Assembly: GCA_949299505.1 (NCBI GenBank) | Contig: CASGAS010000006.1 | Span: forward strand, 1-44,042 | Origin: an uncultured Eubacteriales bacterium | Lineage (GTDB): Bacteria > Bacillota > Clostridia > Oscillospirales > Acutalibacteraceae | DNA length: 44,042 bases | Direction of reading: 5' to 3' | Shown here: positions 23,149 to 29,910 of the stretch, piece by piece | How the letters are laid out: every line of letters starts with the position of its first letter | Numbering within the stretch: the stretch's first letter is position 1 | Translations under genes and position numbers: made by a program | Notes under the pieces: model-generated | The model's input: only the letters and a program-made list of their open reading frames with translations | Databases searched by the model: none | What the model was told of the DNA's origin: nothing

Positions 23149-23265
23149 TCATAGCATAAAGCACGGTTCCGCATCTGAACAAGCTTTCATTCGCCAACGC
23201 ATATTTACCGTTTCGCGCGTAGCGGCCGAAGCTTCAGCCGTGCAATTTTCAAAATTTGCGTTCAT
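23149..23265 (-). CDS. Very small ORF (38 aa), MNANFE start
   Basis: The frame starts at an ATG overlapping the stop of the 28-aa frame upstream (ATGA) and begins MNANFENCTAEASAATRE. The opening is repeated in the 76-aa gene at 22842. The function is unknown. Coupling and the repeated start are the evidence. Confidence 0.4.
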   Translation of the reverse strand: MNANFENCTAEASAATRETVNMRWRMKACSDAEPCFML

Positions 23266-23348
23266 GTTTCCTCACGAAAAAGAAAATCATATTCCGTTTT
23301 CGCACAAGCGCTTTCGTTCCGGCCGTGCCTGAACGCGTTTTCCATCAT
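23262..23348 (-). CDS. Very small ORF (28 aa), coupled on both sides
   Basis: It starts at an ATG overlapping the stop of the 27-aa membrane peptide gene (ATGA) and stops at a TGA overlapping the next ATG. The sequence MMENAFRHGRNESACAK ends TEYDFLFREET, which is repeated at 21634-21717. The function is unknown. Confidence 0.4.
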   Translation of the reverse strand: MMENAFRHGRNESACAKTEYDFLFREET

Positions 23349-23428
23349 TTTTTCCGACTCCTTAAGAGAACCACCAGAACCGCGACGTTCAGCGCAATGG
23401 CCACGATGTCTAAAATAACTGTCAGCAT
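23345..23428 (-). CDS. Holin-like small membrane peptide (27 aa)
   Basis: A 27-aa peptide with AAAGGAG 6-8 bases before its ATG. The sequence MLTVILDIVAIALNVAV continues as a single hydrophobic helix and ends in a basic tail, RSRKK. This is the layout of holin-like toxins and other type I toxin peptides that insert into the membrane. It lies directly next to a strong oppositely directed promoter and another small membrane-peptide gene. The toxin role is inference. Confidence 0.55.
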   Translation of the reverse strand: MLTVILDIVAIALNVAVLVVLLRSRKK

Positions 23429-23445
23429 ATCCTTGCTCCTTTCTG

Positions 23446-23474
23446 TTGACAAAAGCCAAGAAAAAAGGTATACT
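23446..23474 (+). promoter_or_regulatory. Strong promoter directed antisense to the small membrane-peptide gene
   Basis: TTGACA (23446-23451) and TATACT (23469-23474) are exactly 17 bases apart. No plus-strand gene follows; the transcript would instead run antisense through the 73-aa gene at 23505-23726. Confidence 0.7.
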
Positions 23475-23480
23475 CTAAGC

Positions 23481-23615
23481 GCTTGGGGGATTTCCCCCCT
23501 TGCGCTATTCCGTGAAGTGCTGGATTAAATCGAGCACCGCATGGATGAGGTTGAAAACTGCTGTTGCGAAGACGATGTATTTGGTCGTTTGGTCTTCGTG
23601 ACGGCGGTTTTTCTT
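23481..23615 (+). ncRNA. Candidate antisense RNA of a type I toxin-antitoxin-like locus
   Basis: A transcript from the promoter at 23446-23474 would begin inside a very stable hairpin (AGCGC-TT-GGGGG paired with CCCCC-CTT-GCGCT, 23478-23506). It then reads antisense to the end of the 73-aa membrane-peptide gene. A stem CGAAGAC/GTCTTCG (23567-23573 and 23592-23598), followed about 10 bases later by TTTTTCTTTT, could end it after about 130 nt. The arrangement matches txpA/RatA-type antisense antitoxins; the transcript itself is inferred. Confidence 0.4.
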
Positions 23616-23726
23616 TTCCTTTTGCGGGCTTGCCGCCTCGCTTCTTTGCCGCGTCGTTTCGGCGACGCAGCTTTCAAAGGCTATCCTGTTCAGAGCCTTT
23701 TTGTCTCTGCTCGGCGTAATATTCAT
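23505..23726 (-). CDS. Small membrane protein (73 aa), possible type I toxin
   Basis: A 73-aa frame with a basic, polar N-terminal half (RRHEDQTTKY) and one C-terminal hydrophobic helix (IVFATAVFNLIHAVLDLI) ending in QHFTE. It overlaps the upstream 68-aa gene by 53 bases in another frame and its ATG has no clear ribosome site, so the true N-terminus is uncertain. The stop codon lies in the hairpin that also forms the 5' end of the proposed antisense RNA. Function unknown; a membrane-active toxin is an inference from layout. Confidence 0.45.
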   Translation of the reverse strand: MNITPSRDKKALNRIAFESCVAETTRQRSEAASPQKEKKNRRHEDQTTKYIVFATAVFNLIHAVLDLIQHFTE

Positions 23727-23880
23727 CTAAAATTCTTTTTGCGAAACTTGCCGCCACCCTGTCGTTATCTCGTTCTCCGTCAAAATCATTCCAAATCGGA
23801 TCATCCGCATCGTAGGGTGTGGCTTTTTCCAAAGCCTTTTTTAACGCTTCAATCTCACTTTTCGATAAATTGTGTTCCAT
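23674..23880 (-). CDS. Hypothetical acidic small protein (68 aa)
   Basis: It starts at the ATG at 23880 with AGGAG about 11 bases upstream. The sequence begins MEHNLSKSEIEALKKALEKA and continues with an Asp-rich patch (DADDPIWNDFDGERDND) before a helical end. It is soluble and strongly charged. No family is recognised. It is the first gene in the chain of small minus-strand genes and lies just inside a 45-bp repeat shared with the far side of corA. Confidence 0.6.
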   Translation of the reverse strand: MEHNLSKSEIEALKKALEKATPYDADDPIWNDFDGERDNDRVAASFAKRILDEYYAEQRQKGSEQDSL

Positions 23881-23889
23881 ATCGCTCTG

Positions 23890-23934
23890 TCTCCTATCAC
23901 CGGCAGCGGCAAGCCGCTTCGCCCCTTGACGCGC
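23890..23934. repeat. Intergenic repeat, copy 1 (partner at 25173-25217)
   Basis: TCTCCT, then CCGGCAGCGGCAAGCCGCTT and CGCCCCT, then GAC-CGC, are shared in the same orientation with 25173-25217, with only a few differences. The two copies flank the CorA gene. Confidence 0.7.
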
Positions 23935-24072
23935 GGTTTTGAAGTGGATGTGGGAGAACACTGCAGGGAACGGGAGAAAGAACAGTGTTCCCCGGTTCCT
24001 GCCGCAAGCCCCGGAGAGGGCGGGCTGCTTTGGTGCTGCGAACAACTTTTCGGGGAACGACCGTGCAGGAAA

Positions 24073-24975
24073 CTACCACTTTTTTCTTCGAAAGAAAAGA
24101 ATCTCCACCAAGAGGATGACCAAGCTGACCAAAATCACGGCCGGGTAAGCCCATGGGACGTCTAATTCCGGCATAGTGTGAAAATTCATGCCGTACCACC
24201 CGGTGATGAGGGTGAGGGGCAGAAAAACGGTAGTCACCACCGTGAGAAACTGCATCACCCGGTTCTGCTTTAAGTCGATCTTAGACTGATAGATCTGGTG
24301 CAGCTGTAAGGAGTACTCCCGCAGGGAAGCGGTTTGGCTGTGAAGCCGCCCGGCCCGGCGTGAAAACAGCTCAAAGCCCCGGCAGAGCTTTTTGGAAAAA
24401 AGCCCGTTGCGGTTGGCCGCCAAGGTATCCCCCAGCTCGTCCAGCTGGGCGTAGTAGGCGGATAGCTTCAGCAGCGTCCGGCGGCAGCGGTGAAGCTGGT
24501 TTTCAAACCGCTGGGGCTCTTTCTGCTTCAAGAGCTGCTCCTCCAGCTTGTCCAGCTGGGTCTCCAGGTGCTGGAGGAACGCCGCGTCCTCCTGGATGAG
24601 AAATTCCAAAAATTCCAGTAAGAGTGCACCGGGGGAGGGACCAAGCCCCGGCTGCTTGGAAAACTGCTCCAGCAAATGGACTGCTTGGCCACTGTCATCC
24701 ACAAAGGTGAGTTTTTCCTCGGTCAGCCAGAAAGCGAAAGCAATCTCGCTCCCATGGTGTTCCTTATAGGGAATCAGAACCGTACCGGCAGCGCAGTTCT
24801 CCAAGAGTTCCGCCTTGCAGTTGTGGCTGTGGACCAAACAGCGCTCCAGGAAAGGGACTTCCGTTGTATCCGTCCGTTGCTGTACTTCTTTCCGGGTGAG
24901 GACCTCCACCCAAGGCGTATTGGGGTCCGGTGCATCTGCTATAGGCCCAAAGGCTGGCTTTAACTGGTATCGCAT
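24073..24975 (-). CDS. CorA-family divalent cation transporter
   Basis: A 300-aa CorA-like Mg2+/divalent cation channel. The N-terminal ~100 residues form the cytoplasmic alpha/beta domain, followed by long helices (about 115-240; LQHLETQLDKLEEQLL). At the C-terminus are two membrane helices, the first followed by the signature YGMNF (the GMN selectivity motif) and the second ending in a basic FFRRKKW tail. AAGGAGG lies before the ATG at 24975. It is flanked by intergenic repeats on both sides and sits between a small-gene island and tRNA genes, so it may be an acquired gene. No terminator is obvious. Confidence 0.9.
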   Translation of the reverse strand: MRYQLKPAFGPIADAPDPNTPWVEVLTRKEVQQRTDTTEVPFLERCLVHSHNCKAELLENCAAGTVLIPYKEHHGSEIAFAFWLTEEKLTFVDDSGQAVHLLEQFSKQPGLGPSPGALLLEFLEFLIQEDAAFLQHLETQLDKLEEQLLKQKEPQRFENQLHRCRRTLLKLSAYYAQLDELGDTLAANRNGLFSKKLCRGFELFSRRAGRLHSQTASLREYSLQLHQIYQSKIDLKQNRVMQFLTVVTTVFLPLTLITGWYGMNFHTMPELDVPWAYPAVILVSLVILLVEILFFRRKKW

Positions 24976-25025
24976 ACGTTTTTCCTCCTTCCAGACCCAT
25001 TGTAACTGGCTGGGAGCTTCAGCCT

Positions 25026-25061
25026 CAGTCGTTACGAAAAAAGAGAGACAAGCGGGCGCTT
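25026..25061. repeat. 36-bp direct repeat, copy 1 (partner at 25241-25276)
   Basis: It begins CAGTCGTTACGAAAAAAGAG and ends GACAAGCGGGCGCTT. The same 36 bases recur at 25241-25276 and enclose a 180-bp segment. It carries the ascending arm of a terminator; here the descending arm is altered. Confidence 0.8.
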
Positions 25062-25172
25062 TCTCTTGTTTTTCGGCGGCGGCAAAAACTTGCTCCCCTC
25101 AGAAACATAGTCGCGCTGCTCGCTTGGCGCGCGTCGCATCGCTCCTTGTTTCTTCACCTCAGAGGCTTGCCT

Positions 25173-25217
25173 TCTCCTGCCCCCGGCAGCGGCAAGCCGC
25201 TTCGCCCCTCGACACGC
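25173..25217. repeat. Intergenic repeat, copy 2 (partner at 23890-23934)
   Basis: The same orientation and nearly the same sequence as the copy left of corA, centred on CCGGCAGCGGCAAGCCGCTT. Confidence 0.7.
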
Positions 25218-25240
25218 TCCGCGTGCCGAGGCTTCCGTTT

Positions 25241-25276
25241 CAGTCGTTACGAAAAAAGAGAGACAAGCGGGCGCTT
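25241..25276. repeat. 36-bp direct repeat, copy 2
   Basis: The second copy of the repeat at 25026-25061. Here it forms the working terminator hairpin of the tRNA-Trp gene. Confidence 0.8.
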
Positions 25277-25289
25277 GTCTCTCTTTTTT
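25252..25289 (-). terminator. Terminator of the tRNA-Met/tRNA-Trp transcript
   Basis: A perfect 18-bp inverted repeat, AAAAAAGAGAGACAAGCG with its complement and a GG loop, gives a U-rich 3' end immediately after tRNA-Trp on the minus strand. Confidence 0.85.
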
Positions 25290-25364
25290 GGCAGGGGCAG
25301 AAGGACTTGAACCCTCGGCACGCGGTTTTGGAGACCGCTGCTCTACCAACTGAGCTATACCCCT
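25289..25364 (-). tRNA. tRNA-Trp (CCA)
   Basis: A full cloverleaf on the minus strand, 76 nt with encoded CCA. The acceptor AGGGGTA pairs with TGCCCCT, the anticodon loop is CTCCAAA (anticodon CCA), and the T-arm carries GGTTCAAGTCC. Confidence 0.97.
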
Positions 25365-25401
25365 ATATAACGCTGTTTACCGCCAACGGCGATACAAAAA
25401 G

Positions 25402-25478
25402 TGGTGGGCCATCAGGGACTTGAACCCCGGACCGACCGGTTATGAGCCGGTTGCTCTAACCAACTGAGCTAATGGCCC
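25402..25478 (-). tRNA. tRNA-Met (CAT)
   Basis: A full cloverleaf, 77 nt with encoded CCA. The acceptor GGGCCAT pairs with ATGGCCC, and the anticodon loop is CTCATAA (anticodon CAT). Elongator Met is the best reading; lysidine-modified tRNA-Ile2 also has CAT and is not fully excluded. It is not initiator-like because position 1 pairs. Confidence 0.93.
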
Positions 25479-25558
25479 ACGACCAAACCGCCTAATTATT
25501 ATATCGGGATACGCGCGCGCTGTCAAGCTATTTTTTTGAAAATACGCCGTCAAAAACC

Positions 25559-26275
25559 TTACGCATCGCCGCGCACAAACCGCAGCAGTGCGTCCGGCGT
25601 GGGGGCGGACAGCTCGAGCGGAATACTCGGCTCGAGCATGTTTTCCAGATAATGCGCGTCCGAGCTGCGCACAATGCGTTTGGATTGCAGAAGCGGATGC
25701 TGCATAAAAAGCGCCGGCAAATCCGCCTGCGGCGTGAATTCCACCGTCGCAAACGGCAGCTCCTCGTACCACATGCCAAGCACGGAAAGCACGCTGTAGG
25801 AGGCGCGGTCCAGGTGCGCGGGGAAGCACGCGCCGCCGTATTGCGCCACGCGCGCGGGGACCGTCTCAAGCGGAATCGCGCTTGCCGTCGTCAGCAGAAG
25901 CGGCTCCGTATCCACAACGCGGTCGCGGTCGTCGAGCACAAGCTGCTCGCCGAAAATTTCGGGGCGGTTCTGCACGGGCGGCAGCGTCGCGCGCACTTCG
26001 TCCGAAAACGCCTCGGCCGCCTCGACGCTTGGAAAAAGGCAGACGCAATGGATTTCCTCCGCGGTGCAAAGCTCCATCCCCGGCACCACCGTCAGCCCCT
26101 CGCGCGCGCCGACTTTTACGGCGGCGGCGCAGTTGCGGCAGGCGTTGTGGTCGGTCAGGGCAATCATATCGTACCCCAAAAGCTTCGCCATGCGCACCAG
26201 GTTGTTTGGGGTCATGTCCCGGTCCCCGCACGGAGACAGGCACGAATGCAGGTGCAAATCACAAAATACGTTCAT
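25559..26275 (-). CDS. PHP-domain phosphoesterase
   Basis: A 238-aa PHP (polymerase and histidinol phosphatase) domain protein. The metal-binding motifs are visible: DLHLHSCLSPCGD near the N-terminus, ALTDHNACRN, a Glu in VPGMELCTAEE, and later PAHLDR and SSDAH. PHP proteins are metal-dependent phosphoesterases or nucleases. The ATG at 26275 overlaps the preceding DRTGG gene's stop (ATGA). It is the last gene of an operon that in Clostridia is often found near NADH-dependent [FeFe]-hydrogenase genes. The substrate is unknown. Confidence 0.92.
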   Translation of the reverse strand: MNVFCDLHLHSCLSPCGDRDMTPNNLVRMAKLLGYDMIALTDHNACRNCAAAVKVGAREGLTVVPGMELCTAEEIHCVCLFPSVEAAEAFSDEVRATLPPVQNRPEIFGEQLVLDDRDRVVDTEPLLLTTASAIPLETVPARVAQYGGACFPAHLDRASYSVLSVLGMWYEELPFATVEFTPQADLPALFMQHPLLQSKRIVRSSDAHYLENMLEPSIPLELSAPTPDALLRFVRGDA

Positions 26276-26598
26276 AGCGCGGCCGAAAGCTTGGCGCAAA
26301 GCGTATAGGCGTTTTCAGGCGAACAAAGGATGTTGACCCCTTGCTGTTCGGCACGCAGGCGGGCGGGCTCGTCAAGCGGCGCGTTTTCGCACAGCACAAT
26401 GCACGCGCAGTCGGCCAGCACGCTGACGGCGACGGCGTTGACGTTGCCCATCACCGTAAACCAGCAGTCGCCGCTTTGCGCGCGCGACATGACCCAGCTT
26501 AAAAGGTCGCCGCAGTAGCCGCCGGTGATTTCCCGCGAAAAATCCGCCTCCACCAAAGCGGCAAGGCCCGCCGCTTCGGCAAATTCCCGTACGGTCAT
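26272..26598 (-). CDS. DRTGG-domain protein (second copy)
   Basis: A 108-aa single-domain protein of the DRTGG type, starting MTVREFAEAAGLAALVE like the first copy (MTVREIQETL), with a central GNVNAVAVSVLADCACIVLCE strand region. DRTGG domains resemble the N-terminus of HprK and occur as stand-alone sensors next to hydrogenase genes. It overlaps both neighbours by ATGA, so its translation is coupled to the H-cluster protein and the PHP protein. No ligand is known. Confidence 0.85.
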   Translation of the reverse strand: MTVREFAEAAGLAALVEADFSREITGGYCGDLLSWVMSRAQSGDCWFTVMGNVNAVAVSVLADCACIVLCENAPLDEPARLRAEQQGVNILCSPENAYTLCAKLSAAL

Positions 26599-27926
26599 TT
26601 TGCCGCCTCCTCTTTTCCGTTTGGTTTTTCGCCGGATTTGCGAAACGGCGCGGGGATGGGGATGCGGTCGCTGCTGCCCGCCGTATCGCGCGCAAAAAAG
26701 ACGCAATCCTCAATCGAGCCTTTCCCGCGCACAATGTCCTCGGCCAAATCCCGGCAGGACGGCGCGCCGCAGGTCCCGCAGTCCAGCCCCGGCAGCAGCT
26801 TTTCCAGTTCGTTGAGCTTCTGCATTTTCTCCATGGCCCGCCGCAGGTCCACGTCCAGCTTCAAAATGTCCACGGGCTCCAGCGGCTTTTCCCACCGCAT
26901 GGCGCGCGGGATATCGCCAGAAAGCCGGTTGCACGACTCCGGCAGATATTTGCGCAGCCGCTGCAGGCGCGCTTTTGCAACATAGGGGTTTTCCACGGTC
27001 AGCGGTCCGCCCACGCAACCGCCCGGGCAGGCGTTGAGCTCAATGAAATCAAGGTCATTGAGCTTTTCGTTTTCCAGTTCCTCAAGCACCTGAATGACGT
27101 TTTCAATGCCGTCCGCCGCCAAATACCGGTCGTCGTGCAGCGCGGCGGATTCCCCGCCGGACGACGCCCACCGCACGCCGGCAAAGCCGGAATCGCCGAG
27201 CTTTTCCACCTCGTCGCGCGTGAGCTTTTCCATCTGCATAAGCAGCACCGGGTAGATGTCCTGAATGGAAAACACGCCGGAAACCGCCGATTTTGTATTG
27301 CAAATCGGCTGCTTGATGGCGGAAATCTTCGCCGTGCAGGGCGTCAGGAAAAAGACACCGATGTCCTCGGGCGCAAGGCCGGTTTTTTTCTGTGCGCGCA
27401 GCCGTGCAAGCCGCGCCGCCTCCTCCATGGGCGCGTTTAGGTCGAGCACGTTCGGGATGAGGTTCGGAAACCGCACGCGAATCAGCCGCACGACCGCCGG
27501 GCACGCCGAGGAAATGACGGGCCGCACAATGTCCGTGCGCTGCAAATACGCGCGCGTCGCATCGGACACAAGCTCCGCGCCCGCGGCGACCTCAAACACG
27601 TCGTCAAAGCCGAGCCGCAGCAGCGCGGTCAGCACATAGTTGACGTTGTCGAGGTTATTGAACTGCCCGTAAAGCGTCGGCGCGGGCAGCGCGACGCGGT
27701 ATTTGTACGCCAGAATTTCATTAAACGAATACTTCTCGGCGTATTTCGCGTGGTTCGGGCAAATCCGGATGCACTCGCCGCAGTCAATGCAGCGTTCGGA
27801 AATGATATACGCCTTGCCCCGGCGCACGCGAATGGCGCCCGTCGGGCAGCGCTTGATGCAGTTGATGCAGCCCTTGCATTTGTCTTCGTCAAGCCGCACC
27901 GCATGGAAAAAGTCTTTGGAAGCCAT
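26595..27926 (-). CDS. [FeFe]-hydrogenase-like H-cluster protein with ferredoxin domains (sensory type)
   Basis: A 443-aa iron-sulfur protein. Residues 1-65 hold two 4Fe-4S ferredoxin motifs (CKGCINCIKRCP and CIDCGECIRICP). The middle is a hydrogenase large-subunit domain with divergent H-cluster motifs: SSACPAVVRLI, TPCTAKISAI and ELNACPGGCVGG. After about residue 370 follows an extra Fe-S module, GLDCGTCGAPSCRDLAEDI. Catalytic hydrogenases carry TSCCPGW and MPC-x-x-K-x-x-E in the first two positions; here the second Cys and the Glu are lost, so this resembles sensory or regulatory HydS-like proteins rather than an H2-producing enzyme. I start at the ATG at 27926 (GGAGC upstream). It is coupled to DRTGG copy 2. 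Confidence 0.9.
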   Translation of the reverse strand: MASKDFFHAVRLDEDKCKGCINCIKRCPTGAIRVRRGKAYIISERCIDCGECIRICPNHAKYAEKYSFNEILAYKYRVALPAPTLYGQFNNLDNVNYVLTALLRLGFDDVFEVAAGAELVSDATRAYLQRTDIVRPVISSACPAVVRLIRVRFPNLIPNVLDLNAPMEEAARLARLRAQKKTGLAPEDIGVFFLTPCTAKISAIKQPICNTKSAVSGVFSIQDIYPVLLMQMEKLTRDEVEKLGDSGFAGVRWASSGGESAALHDDRYLAADGIENVIQVLEELENEKLNDLDFIELNACPGGCVGGPLTVENPYVAKARLQRLRKYLPESCNRLSGDIPRAMRWEKPLEPVDILKLDVDLRRAMEKMQKLNELEKLLPGLDCGTCGAPSCRDLAEDIVRGKGSIEDCVFFARDTAGSSDRIPIPAPFRKSGEKPNGKEEAAK

Positions 27927-27957
27927 AGTTTTGCTCCGGTTTTCGGACAATATGCGC

Positions 27958-28380
27958 TTACTTTACGTCGACGCGCAGGTACATGGTCGTCCCTTTGCCG
28001 ACCTCGGTCTCAATGCGCATATCGTCGGTATATTTTTTGATGTTCGGCAGGCCCATCCCGGCGCCGAAGCCCAGCGCGCGGACACGGTCGGACGCCGTGG
28101 AATAGCCCGCCTGCATGGCGCGCTCTACGTCCGGAATACCGGGGCCCTCGTCGCGCAGCACCATACGGATGCAGTCGGGGTCGATGGAAACGTCAATGGT
28201 TCCGCCGCCGGCGTGGATGACGAGGTTGATTTCCCCCTCATACAGCGCAATGACCACGTTGCGGATAAGCGCCGGGTCAAAGCCGAGCTTTTTCAGCTGC
28301 GCCTTGACATTGCCGGACGCCTCCCCCGCGCGCGAAAAATCGTCGCCGGGAACGTCGTAATGCAGTTCAATGAGGCTCAT
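27958..28380 (-). CDS. Anti-sigma-factor-like ATPase (HATPase_c domain)
   Basis: A 140-aa GHKL ATPase domain protein of the RsbW/SpoIIAB type. The N-box region (IRNVVIALYEGEINLVIHAGGG), the G1 box VLRDEGPGIPD and the G2 box LGFGAGMGLPNIKKYTDD are clear. Such proteins bind or phosphorylate a partner, usually a sigma factor antagonist. In this operon type it always appears beside the H-cluster protein and DRTGG proteins, so it may pass a redox signal to transcription or to a phosphatase. It starts within the stop of DRTGG copy 1 (ATGA). Confidence 0.9.
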   Translation of the reverse strand: MSLIELHYDVPGDDFSRAGEASGNVKAQLKKLGFDPALIRNVVIALYEGEINLVIHAGGGTIDVSIDPDCIRMVLRDEGPGIPDVERAMQAGYSTASDRVRALGFGAGMGLPNIKKYTDDMRIETEVGKGTTMYLRVDVK

Positions 28381-28727
28381 TGAATGGCGCCTCCCCGCAG
28401 GCCCTTTTCATACAGCATCCCGCAGGCGGCGAACATCGGCAGCTTTGTGGTCAAAAGCACAATGTCGCGGTCGCGCGCAAGTCCGACGATGCTTTCGTCC
28501 GGCTGCTTGCCGCGCACAAATACGATGCACTGCATATCCATCATTTCCGCGGTACGCACCACCTGGGGATTGACAAGCCCCGACAGCAGCACCGCCTGCT
28601 CCTTGACATAGGCAAGCACGTCGCTCATCATATCGCTGCCGCAGGCCGAATGGACTTCGCGGTCCAAAAACGCCTCGCCGCAGATGACTTCGGCGGACAG
28701 TGTCTCCTGAATTTCCCGGACAGTCAT
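28377..28727 (-). CDS. DRTGG-domain protein (first copy)
   Basis: A 116-aa stand-alone DRTGG protein: MTVREIQETLSAEVICGE, a CGSDMMSDVLAYVKEQAVLL segment typical of the domain, and a Rossmann-like end (IVLLTTKLPMFAACGML). AGGAGG lies 7 bases before the ATG. It is the first gene of the five-gene operon DRTGG, HATPase, H-cluster protein, DRTGG, PHP, and the two DRTGG copies differ, so they probably have different partners. Confidence 0.88.
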   Translation of the reverse strand: MTVREIQETLSAEVICGEAFLDREVHSACGSDMMSDVLAYVKEQAVLLSGLVNPQVVRTAEMMDMQCIVFVRGKQPDESIVGLARDRDIVLLTTKLPMFAACGMLYEKGLRGGAIQ

Positions 28728-28762
28728 AGCGAAACCTCCTGTCTGAAAATCTTTTCTTTTTC

Positions 28763-28791
28763 ATTATACATAAAAGGCGGGGTTTGCACAA
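28763..28791 (-). promoter_or_regulatory. Promoter of the DRTGG/H-cluster/PHP operon
   Basis: On the minus strand TTGTGC (28786-28791) and TATAAT (28763-28768) are 17 bases apart, 35 bases before the first ATG. No Rex-type palindrome was seen next to it. Confidence 0.65.
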
Positions 28792-28880
28792 GCGTTTTTC
28801 GTGCATCTTTTCCATTTCAGCCTCGTTTCCGGTTTTGCGACTCGGTTGTCCTCGCGCAAACCTTATCAGGCTCGTTTTCC

Positions 28881-28931
28881 GCACAAAAAACACAGTACAG
28901 AAAACGGCTTTACCGTCCTCTGTACTGTGTT
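28881..28931 (-). repeat. 51-bp hairpin repeat, copy 1 (terminator-like)
   Basis: Starts GCACAAAAAACACAGTACAG on the plus strand and folds into a long stem (AACACAGTACAGA with TCTGTACTGTGTT, and inside it ACGG with CCGT). On the minus strand it is followed by TTTTTTG. The inverted partner lies at 32343-32393. Confidence 0.85.
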
Positions 28932-28974
28932 GTGAAGCGGCTATGAAAAAGATATATTTGCGTTTTAGACTGAG

Positions 28975-28999
28975 GGATTTGAACCCTCAAAACTGATTT
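28975..28999 (-). other. tRNA T-arm-like remnant
   Basis: On the minus strand GAGGG-TTCAAAT-CCCTC forms a perfect T-arm with a canonical TTCAAAT loop, but no acceptor, D-arm or anticodon arm surrounds it. It lies upstream of the copy-1 terminator on the same strand, as a decayed tRNA 3' end would. Confidence 0.35.
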
Positions 29000-29087
29000 A
29001 TACCATGTTGAAAAAAAAGTAAAAGTATGATATGTTTTTGTTGAGGTGGTAATAATCAATAAAATCTAATTAGGAGTGGATAAAATC

Positions 29088-29852
29088 ATGTTATCGAATT
29101 TAATATATTTTTTAGAATCCTTGCATTGCGTCAGAAGCCTGATTTCTATTATCGTTTTTGCTGTCGGAATCGTTTTAATTCTGATTTGGAAATTCAAAAT
29201 CAAAAAGACTGCCTTACTTGTATGCTCTGTGATTTTGATGATAATTCCGTGTATTGTAATCGTGCACGGCTGTTACAGCGCTTATCTGCGCCCGGCACAT
29301 ATGGAGGTTGCGCTGACACAGCAGGAGCTTGCAGATTTCAGCGAATATGTATTGGAAGACGATAGATTTTTAGACACAAAAAGCTTTTTGCGTAATAACG
29401 AAAAATGGTTTTATCAGGAAGAGAAGGGCAAAGAGGAGCAAATTGACGGCAAAACCCTTTATTCGGATGATATACAGCAAGGTGTTCTTTATCAGCCGAA
29501 CAGCAGTATATATTATTATCTGTCGGAATATGAAGATGCAGAAACTGCCGAAAAAGTCTTTATGCAAAGCTTTTTGCCTGATGTGAATAACGCAATTTCA
29601 ATGGAAAATAAAGTATATATTGTTGATGCGGATTACACAGCTTGCGCAAGCCAGGAATTTGATGGCACATTCTTTGATTGGCATCAAGGCGAACACAATT
29701 TTACGACCCTGACGGTTGCGATTCTTCACGAAAATTATATTATTTGGATTCGCGAGGGTACGGAAAGACACACGCCAAAGCTCTATTCTCTTATAAAAGA
29801 AGAAAAGCTGTTTGACAGCGACTATAAATTAAAAACGTGGGTAAAGGCATAG
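29088..29852 (+). CDS. Hypothetical two-helix membrane protein (254 aa)
   Basis: An AT-rich gene of 254 aa. The N-terminus has two adjacent membrane helices (about 17-38, ISIIVFAVGIVLILIW, and 44-65, LLVCSVILMIIPCIVIVHG). The remaining ~190 residues should lie outside the membrane and are acidic and aromatic (SSIYYYLSEYEDAETAEKVF; WIREGTERHTPKLYSL). The ATG at 29088 follows TAGGAG by about 11 bases. The fold and function are not recognised. Codon use differs from the GC-rich core, and the gene stands alone between a promoter-poor AT-rich leader and a terminator, consistent with acquired cargo. Confidence 0.75.
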   Translation: MLSNLIYFLESLHCVRSLISIIVFAVGIVLILIWKFKIKKTALLVCSVILMIIPCIVIVHGCYSAYLRPAHMEVALTQQELADFSEYVLEDDRFLDTKSFLRNNEKWFYQEEKGKEEQIDGKTLYSDDIQQGVLYQPNSSIYYYLSEYEDAETAEKVFMQSFLPDVNNAISMENKVYIVDADYTACASQEFDGTFFDWHQGEHNFTTLTVAILHENYIIWIREGTERHTPKLYSLIKEEKLFDSDYKLKTWVKA

Positions 29853-29873
29853 CCTATGTATATATACAAAAAA

Positions 29874-29910
29874 GGCAGATAGATTTTCACTTTCTATCTG
29901 CCTGATTTTA
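29874..29910 (+). terminator. Terminator after the two-helix membrane protein
   Basis: GGCAGATAGA (29874-29883) and TCTATCTGCC (29893-29902) form a 10-bp stem, followed by TGATTTT. Confidence 0.8.

Noticed and set aside
25032..25349. 105-codon minus-strand frame between corA and tRNA-Met
   Set aside because: It reads through tRNA-Trp and the repeat elements; low complexity. Similar spurious frames come from the repeat itself.
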